Positions 8,474 to 17,500 of a stretch of DNA of 64,000 nt are shown one piece after another. Position 1 is the stretch's first letter. Each line of letters begins with the position of its first letter. The DNA is taken from assembly GCF_014650495.1 (NCBI RefSeq), contig NZ_BMVB01000006.1:248001-312000 (forward strand), read 5' to 3'. This DNA is from Streptomyces cinnamoneus. GTDB lineage: Bacteria; Actinomycetota; Actinomycetes; Streptomycetales; Streptomycetaceae. A program made the position numbers and the translations under genes. Below the pieces are notes generated by a model. That model was not told the origin of the DNA and searched no databases. It saw only the letters and a list, made by a program, of their open reading frames with translations.

Positions 8474-8503
8474 ATTACAACGCGCTGAGTCACAATCAGT
8501 CAA
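8474..8503 (-). promoter_or_regulatory. Probable promoter of the P450 gene
   Basis: On the minus strand, a TTGACT -35 (8498-8503) and a TGTAAT -10 (8474-8479) are separated by 18 nt. The start point would fall about 48 nt before the P450 ATG. The -35 lies inside the last codons of the megasynthase gene. A TGACTCA half-site sits within the spacer. The same core recurs upstream of the megasynthase and the methyltransferase gene. Confidence 0.5.
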
Positions 8504-11500
8504 CTTCCTTAGTCACAGGCAGCGAATCGGCGAGCTCCTCGAGTGCCGACACGAACGCGTCGGCCCACCGGCGGACCGTTCCGGGACGGAACAGGTCGGT
8601 GCTGTACTCGAACCAGAACCGGATGCCCTCCGGCCCGGGTTCGGCCCGCAGGTAGAGCTCGGTGCGGGCCACACCCGCGCTGACGACCCCGCTCACCTCG
8701 GTCGTGAGGCCGGGCAGGTCCACCGCCGGCCAGTCGGCGTCGGCCACGGTCAGCATCACCGCATCGAGCCGGTTCGGGCTGCGGTCCGCTCCGGCGGTCA
8801 CGGCGGTCACTTCGTCCCAGGCCAGCGCCTGGTGTTCGAGCGCGCTGAACAGCGTGTGCGTCGTGCGGGCCAGCGCGGCGTCGAACGGGGCCTGCGGGTC
8901 GGCCGTCAGCCGGAGCGGCACCGGACCGCCGAACATCCCGACGGTGTGCCGGTGTTCCGCGTGCAGGCGGTTGGCGCTGGACAACGCGAGGACCAGGTCC
9001 GGCTGGTCGCAGAGTCCGCCGAGCCAGCGGGCACACACCGTGGCCAGCAGCGCGGCCAGGGTGCTGCCCCGCTCAGCCGCCAGCCGCCGCAGCCGGTCCG
9101 CCGGGCCGGCCGACAGCGCCGTGCCCACCACCGCTCCCCGCCCGGAGAGTTCGGCGGGCCGGGGGAAGTCGCACGGCAGCCGGGGGCCGTCGGGCTCCCC
9201 GGCGAGTTCCGCCCGCCAGAACCGCTCCAGCCCGGCGCGGGCCGCGCCGGAGGTCTGCCGGGTCCGCCAGGCCACGTAGTCGGGGTATTGCACGGACGGC
9301 TCGGGCAGCGCCGGCCCGGTGCCCTCGCGTACCGCCGCGTAGAGCGCCGGGAGTTCCGTCAGCAGCAGCCCCATGGACCAGCCGTCCACGATCAGATGAT
9401 GAAACGTCAGCACGAGGACCCACGAGTCGCCGCCGAGGTGTCCGAGCCCGGCGCGCCACAACGGCGCCCGGTCCAGGGCGAACGGCCGGTCGGCCAGGCT
9501 CCGGCACCAGGCGTCCGCCTCCTGCGGGCCGACGCTCTCCACCCGGAGCTCCGGGTGCACTCCGGCCAGGATCTGCTGACGCGGCCCCTCGTCGGTCTCG
9601 GTGATCCGGCTGCGCAGGGCGTCGTGCCGCCGGGCCAGCAGCCCGAGGGCGCCGGCCAGGGCGTCCGGATCGAGCTCCCCGGTCAGGTCCAGCCGGACGC
9701 TCGCGTTGCAGACCTCCGGCCGCGGATGCTGCAGGTGGCGACGCCACAACCGGTGCTGCACACCGGCGAGCCCGACGGTGCGCTCGACGGGCGGCGGCAC
9801 GCGGCGGGCCAGGGCCCGGACGGTCGGCTGCCGGAAGAACGCCGGGAGCGTGCAGTCCAGGCCGAGTTCGTCCCGGAGCCGGTCGAGCAACCGGACCGCA
9901 CTCAGCGAGTGCCCGCCGACGGAGAAGAAGGACCGGTCGACCGGCACGGAGCCGACACCCAGTTCCTCGCACCAGAGGGCGTGCACGGCGTGTTCGGCGG
10001 CGGTCAGCGGCTCGGCGCCCTCCTCGGCCGCGGCCCAGTCGGGCTCCGGCAGGGCGTGCCGGTCGTGCTTGCCGGCGGCGTTGAGCGGCAGCCGGTCCAG
10101 GCGGACCCAGGCGCTGGGGACGAACTGGCCCGGCAGCTGCGCGGTCAGCTGCGCAACTATCTCCGCCGTCGCGATGCCCGGGGCGAGCTCCAGATAGCCG
10201 ACCAGGCGCGGCTCTCCGCCCGGCCCGGTGCGGACCACCACCTCGGCGTCGCGCACCCCGGGCAGGGCGAGCAGCGTCCGCCGGGTCTCGGCCGGCTCGA
10301 CCCGGACCCCTCTGATCTTCACCTGCTCGTCGCGGCGGCCCAGGTACTGCAGCTCGCCGTCGGCCGTCCAGCGTCCCAGGTCCCCCGTGCGGTAGAGCCG
10401 GGTGCCGGGCGCCAGCGGGTCGGCGACGAACGCGGCGGCACTCTCCCGGGGCCGGCCCAGGTAGCCCAGGGCCGGTGCGGCGCCACCGGCGTGGATCTCG
10501 CCCACCGCGCCGAGCGGCACCCGCCGCCCGGCCGCGTCCAGCAGCCGTACCGCGACGCCTGCCACCGGCCGTCCGATGGCCGGGGCGTCGTCCTGCGGGT
10601 CCACCCGGTGCGAGGTGACCATCATGGACGCCTCGGTCGGGCCGTAGTCGTTGTAGAGGGCGCAGTGCGGATGCGCCGCCAGGAAGCGGCGCAGCGCGGG
10701 GGTGGGCTGCAGCCGCTCGCCGACCGAGACCAGCTCGCGCAGACCGGGCAGTCCGGGCTCGGCGTCCATGAGGTGGGCCAGGGCGCTCGCGGTGAGGCAG
10801 AGCCGCTGGACGCCGTGCTCGCGTACGGCGGCGGCGACGGCGTGGGCGTCGTACCGCGCCTCCTCGGGCAGCAGCACCAGGGCCGCGCCGGAACCCAGGG
10901 TGGTGAAGATCTCGAAGAGACTGAGGTCGAAGCCGGCGGAGGCCCACTGAAGGGTGCGCAGCCGCGGACGGCTGTCGTGGAACCAGCGGAGCAGGTTGAC
11001 CGGTCCCCGGTGCGGCAGGAGCACGCCCTTGGGACGGCCGGTGGAGCCGGAGGTGTAGAGGCACAGCGCCGGGTCCTCCGCGTCGCCGGGACTGTCGGCG
11101 GGGGCGGCCGGGCCGGCCGCGGTGGGCTCGGCGTCCGGGTCGAGCACCCGGAGTCCGGGGACGGCGGCGCGCAGCCCCTCCGGTTCCGCCGCGGCGGTGG
11201 TGACCAGCAGCGCCGCCCCGCTGTCCGTCAGCATGTGCGCCAGCCGGGCGGTGGGCTGGGCGGGGTCCAGCGGCAGCAGGACGCCGCCGGCCTTGAGCAC
11301 GGCGAGCACCGCCGCCACCGCGGGCACTCCGCGGGGCAGGCACAGGGCGACCACCGCCCCGGCGACCCCGGTCCCGGCCCGCAGCCGGGCGGCGAGGCCC
11401 TCCGCGGCCAGGTCGAGCTCGCCGTAGGTGACCGTGTGCCCGGCGTCGACCACCGCCTGCGCCCCGGGCGTGCGGCGGGCCTGCCGCTCGAACGCGTGGT

Positions 11501-14500
11501 GCAGCAGCTCGTCGGAGGCGGCGGCCGGGCGGCTCTCCAGCCCGTCCAGGACGCGGGCCTCGGGGGCGGGCGGTGCGGTGAGGGCGGACAGCCGGCGGCC
11601 GGCCGGGTCCTCGGCGCCGGCCTCCAGCACCTGCTCGACGTAGTCCAGGATCCGGCGCACCGTCGCCTCCTCGAACAGCGCGGCGTCGTAGTGGGCCAGG
11701 CAGTGCAGCAGGCCGTCGCGGTACGACAGGCACAGGCTGAGGTCGAACGGTGCCCGTCCGCTGGGGAGATCGACGGTCTCGCCGCGCAGCGCGCCCGCCT
11801 CGAAGCGGGTCCCGGCTTCGGCCTCGTACTCGACCATGACCTGGAACAGCGGGTTCCGGCCGGTGCCGCGCTCCGGGTTGACCGCCCGTACCAGTTCGTC
11901 GAAGGGCATCGCCCGGTCGTACGCCTCGGCGCTGACCGTCCTGACCCGGCCCAGCAATTCGGCGAAGGTCGGGTCCCCGGCCAGGTCGAGGCGCAGGGGG
12001 ACGGTGTCCACGAAGAAGCCGATCGTCCCCTCGCAGTCGGCGGGGCGGTTCGCCACCGCCGTGCCGAGCACCAGGTCGTCCTGACCGGCGAACCTGGCCA
12101 GCACGGTGCCGATCGCGGCCAGGACGGCCATGAAGGGCGTCACCGCCTGCTGGCGGCCGACGTCGCGCAGGGCCTGCCGGGTGACGGGCTTGAACGCACG
12201 GGAGAGCCAGGCGCCGGCCGGGGCGCGGTGCGACCGCGGCCGGTCCGTGGGCAGTTCCAGCGCCGGTGCGTCCGCGAGCTGCCGGCGCCAGTAGGCGAGC
12301 CGGGCCGGGTCGGCGGGTTCCCCTGACGGCACGTGCCCGGAGGGCAACGCGGGCAGGGGCGCGGGCGGGTGCGGTCCCCCGCGCAGGTGGCCGGCCAGTT
12401 CCTGTCCCAGGATGTGCAGCGAGGCGGCGTCGAACACCAGGTGGTGGGTCAGGAGCAGCAGCACGTGCCGGTCGGCGGAGAACCTGAGCAACCGGGCCCG
12501 GACCAGGGGCGCCCGGGTGAGGTCCAGCGGCTCGGCGCGGAGCCCGGCCAGGTGCCCGGCCACCGCCTCCTCCTCGGACCGGCCCGTGCAGTCCACCAGC
12601 GGGCAGTCCAGTACGACCCCGGTCTGCACCTCCTGCCGGGGCTCCCCGTCCCGTTCCCGGAACGCGGTGCGCAGCGCCGGCTGCCGCCGCACCACCAGGT
12701 CCAGGGCCGAGCGCAGTGCTCCCGGGTCCAGCGGGCCGTCCAGCCGGATCGCCCGTGGCTCCAGGTAGTCGCCGCTCCCCGGGTCGAGTTGCTCGATGAA
12801 CCACACCCCGCGTTGCGCGGGCGTCAGCGGCAGGGTGGCCTCGGCCCGGCGCTCCGCAGGGCCGGTGCCGGGGAGGAAGCGGCGGCGCAGTTCGTCGAGC
12901 CGGACCAGCCCGTCGAGCACCTGCTCGCGGCCCAGGCCGAAGTCGACGAAGCTCGCGATCTCGTTCACGCCGGCGGCCAGCAGGCGTTCGACCACCGGGG
13001 CGCAGCCGTCCACGGTGCCGATCAGCGCACGGCCGTCGCAGTACTGCTCGTAGGCGCGGTGCAGGAGGAAGTCCAGGTCCTCGGGCGGTGTGTGCTCCAG
13101 GTCGGCCGCCAGCCCGAGGCTGTTGGCGAACTGGCCGAGCAGTGCCATCGAGGATCGCAGGTAGGCGCAGAAGGGGGCGCGCGCATCGGCCCGGGCCTGT
13201 TCCTGGTCGGTGCCGAGGTAGGTGTGGAGCAGCACCACCACCCGTCCGGCGTCCGGGTCCAGGCCGGCCTCGGCCCGGGTGCGCCGGTAGAGCGCGATGT
13301 TCTCGGCGACCTGCTCCACGGACTGCGACATGAGGTTCGTGACGACCCCCAGTCCGTTCCGGGCGGCGGCGCGGTAGCTGTCCGGGTTCTGCGCGACCGC
13401 GACGAACAGCGGGGGCTGCGGCTGAATGGGCCGGGGGTACAGCGCGACGTCGACCGGCTTGCCGTCGCCCGACGTGGTGCCGACCGACGCGCCCGACCAC
13501 AGGGCCCGCACCGTGTCCAGCCGGTCGTACATCAGCTCCCGGTGCCGGCCGAAGTTCTCCGGGGCGAGGGCGAAGTCCCGTGCGTGCCAGCCGGATGCCA
13601 CGCAGAGCCCGGCCCGGCCGTCCGAGAGGTTGTCCACCACGGACCACTCCTCCGCCACCCGGATCGGGTGGTGCAGCGGCAGGACGACCGAGCCCGCGTG
13701 CAGCCGGATCCGGGAGGTGCGGGTGGCGAGTGCGGCGGCCAGCACCGAGGGGTTGGGGAAGAGGGCGCCGAAGGAGTGGAAGTGGCGTTCGGGCAGCCAG
13801 ACGGTGTGGAAGCCGTGCTGGTCGGCGTACGTGGTGGCGTCCAGGATCAGGTCGTACTTGTTCCGGCTCTCGTGCTCGGGGTAGTCACCGAAGAAGTAGA
13901 GGCTGAAGTCGCAGCCGCCGGTGGCCGGGGCGGTCCCGGGCAGGGCGCGCGGCCCCGCGACGCGCGGCGGGGCGAGTGGGGCGGGCGGGACGGGATCTGC
14001 TGCGGCCGGTCCGGCCGTCCGCCCGGGCCGCAGCGCAGCGGCCAGCTTGCGGGGCGTGTCGAGGGACCCGAACAGGTCGCGCAGCGGCACCTGGGCGCCG
14101 AATTCCGTCGCCAGCTCGCGGCCCATCGCGGCGAGCGTGAGCGAGTCCGCGCCGAGCCGGACGAACGCGGTGTCGGCCGTCACCTCCGCGACCGGGCAGC
14201 CGAGGTGGCGCGCCGTGAGGGCGAGGAGCTGTTCCAGGACCGGGGCGGGTGCCTGTGTCCCGGCCGGCCGGAGCGGGGTTTCCCCGCTCGTCCGGGGGGC
14301 CACGGGCTCCGGCCGGTCGGAGGGCTGCGGAACGGAGGAAGCCGGGACGGGGGACGTCGGGACGGGGGACTTCGGAGCAGAGAGATCCGGAGAGGAGAGG
14401 CCCGGGGAGGAGAGGTCCGGAGCGGAGAGATCCGGAGCGGAGAGGCCCGGAGCGGAGAGATCCGGAGCGGAGAGGCCCGGAGCGGAGAGATCCGGAGCGG

Positions 14501-17500
14501 GGGCGTCCTGCGGGGAGGGTGGTGCCGGGGACGGCTGGGGTTCCGCGGGGTAGGGGAAGTCCGTCCGCTGGAACGGGTAGCGCGGCAGGGGCTCGGGCGG
14601 CAGCGCGCCGTCGCGCGGAAGGTCGAGCGGAGCGCCCAGGCAGTACAACTCCGCCTGGGCCAGCGCGTCCCCCGAGTCGGCCGGGAGACCGCGGCGCTGC
14701 GACGCGATCCACGGCCGCCCGCCCGTGGTCCTCGGGCCCAGCCCGCTCAGCACCTCGTCCGGCCCGATCGTCAGGTAGCTCCGGCAGCCCGCGGCCTCCA
14801 GCGAGACCAGCAGATCCCGGAACCGGACCGGGCCGCGGAGCTGCGCCGTCAGGTAGTCCGGCCCGACGACCGCCCCCGGTGGCAGGACCGTCCCGTCCAG
14901 ACCGCAGGCGAGCGGCGTCCGGATCGGGAGGTAGGTGAACTCTTCCGCGGCGCGGCGGAATGCGGACAGCACCGGATCGAGCGTGGCCGAATGGAACGCC
15001 CGGTCCACCGGCAGTCTCCGCCAGGCCACGCCCTCGGCGTCGAGCAGTGCCGTGGCGCGCTCCACGTCCTCGGCCCGGCCGGAGAGCACCTGGCTGTCGG
15101 CTGCATTCTCGGCCGCGAGAGCGAGACCGGTCAGGGCGGCGATCCGCTCGGCCGGGGCACGGCCGGCCCGCACGGCGAGCATGGCGCCGGGCTCGGTGTC
15201 CTGCATCAGCCGTCCGCGCAGCGTGGTCAGCCGCATCCCGGTCGCGGTGCTGATGCCGCCCGCGGCCCACAGCGCGGCGTACTCCCCGAGGCTGTGCCCC
15301 AGCAGGTGACCGGGCTGCAGGCCGCGGCTGCGCCACAGTTCGGTGGCGGCCGTCTGGGCGGCGAACAGTGCGGGCTGGGCCAGTTCGGTGGGCAGCGGGC
15401 CGTCCGGCGCGGTGTCCAGCCGTGCGAGCAGCCCGGTTCCGGTGAGCCGCCGGTACTCCTCGTCGCACTCCGCCAGGAGAGGTCCGGCAACGGAATGCGT
15501 CTGCAGGAGGGCCAGCAGCGGCCTGGGGTCGGAGCCCTGACCGGAGTAGGCGAAGGCCGGCGGGCCGAAGCCCTCCGGCGGGACGCTGCCGGCGTGGCCG
15601 CCGGTGGTGGTGCCGCTGCGCTGCCACGCGCCGAGCGCCTCGGCGAGTTCGGTCGCGGTCCGGCCGGTCACGGCGAGCCGGTGGGGGTGCCGGGGGCGGC
15701 GGGCGAGTTCGGCGGCCACGGCGGCGGGCGGGGCCTGCGGCCGGTCGGCCAGCCACCCGGACACCTCCGCGGCCAGGGCGCGCAGCGCCTCGGGGTGCCC
15801 GGCCGACAGCGCCAGCACGGAGGCCCGGCCGACGGGCCCGGGGTCCGGCACGGCAGTGGCGGGCGCCTCTTCCAGGACGACGAAGGCGTTGGTGCCGCCC
15901 ACGCCGAGTGCGCTCACTCCGGCGCGCCGGGGTTCGGGCCCGGCCGGCCAGGGGCGGGTGCGGGTGGCGAGGACGAACGGGGTGCCGGCCGGGTCGACGG
16001 CCGGGTGGGCCGTGGTCAGGCCGGGCGTTCGGACCAGCGTGCGGTGGCGCAGCATCAGCACGGTCTTGATCAGGCCGGCCATGCCGGCGCAGGTGTCGAG
16101 GTGTCCGAGGTTCGCCTTGACCGACCCGAGGGTGCAGAAGGCCGTTTGGCCCGTGGGGCTGCGCAGGGCGTCCGTGAGGGCGGCGAACTCGACCGGGTCG
16201 CCCAGCGGCGTGCCGGTGCCGTGCGCCTCCAGATGGCCGATGCTGTCGGCGGACACGCCTGCGCGGGCGAGGGCCTGCCGCACGGCCTCCGTCTGCCCTG
16301 CGACGCCGGGCGCAGTGAAGCCGATCTTGGCCGCCCCGTCGTTGTTGACCGCCGAGCCCATGATCACCGCATGCACCCGGTCGCCGTCCGCCAGCGCCCG
16401 CTGCAGCGGTTTGAGCAGCACCACGGCGACGCCGTTGCCGCCGACCGTGCCGTCCGCGGCGGCGTCGAAGGGGCGGCAGCTGCCGCTCGGTGACAACACG
16501 CTGCCCGGGTGCAGCCGGTATCCGGAGTGCTGCGGCAGGTGCACCGCCGCCGCGCCCGCCAGCGCCAGGTCGGCATCGCCGTTCACCAGCGCCTGTGCGG
16601 CGAGGTGGACCGCCACCAGCGAGGACGAACAGGCCGTCTGGACGCCGACCGCCGGGCCGCGCAGGTTCAGCCGGTAGGCGACGCGGGAGGCGAGGAAGTC
16701 CGGGAGCGTGCCCAGCGAGGACTGCATGGCCAGCCCCAGGTCGGCGGGCGGCCGGCCCGGGCCGGTCTGGTAGTCGTACAGATTCATGCCGGCCGCCGCG
16801 AACACGCCGATCCGCTCGTGCCGGGCGGCATCGGCGTAGCCGCCCTCCTCCAGCGCGTGGTGGCTGCACTCCAGGAACAGCCGGTGGGCGGGGTGGGTGA
16901 GTGCCGCCTCGTGCGGGCTGATGCCGAAGAACCGGTGGTCGAAGCCGGTGACCTCGTCCAGCACTCCGCCGAAGGGCCGCAGTTCGGGATCCGCGGCCTC
17001 CTCGGGCGAAAGGCCGGCCGCGGCCAGCTCGGCGGCGCCGAAGGTGGAGATGCGGGAGGTTCCGTCGCGCAGGTCGGCCCAGAAGCCCTCCTCGTCCGAG
17101 GCGCCGGGGAAGCGGAAGGCCATGCCGATCACGGCGACCCGCCGGTCCGTCGCCCCGGGCGTGCGCGCTTCGGGTCGTTCCGGTTGTTCCGGTTGTTCCG
17201 TGGTGCCGCCGTACCCGTCGAGTGCGGCGGCCAGGGACGTGACGGTGGGGTGCCCGAAGAGCAGGGTCCGGGGGAAGGTGCAGGTCAGGGCGCGCTCCAG
17301 TGTGACGTGCAGCCGGATCAACGACACCGAGGTCAGCCCCAGTTCGTGGAAGGGCGTCGTGTCGAGCGGGCCCCGGTGGGCGGGCGCACCGGGCAGTTCG
17401 GCGAGGATCTCGCGGACCGACCGGCGAACCACCTCCAGCGTGCGCTGCGGCGGGAGCGTCGGGGAGGACGGAAGCGTCGCCTCCGGCTCGTGGTGCGCAG

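Noticed and set aside
14373..14501. Possible CRISPR-like repeat array
   Set aside because: The 15-bp units are contiguous with no spacers and stay in the reading frame of the megasynthase; it is a coding minisatellite.
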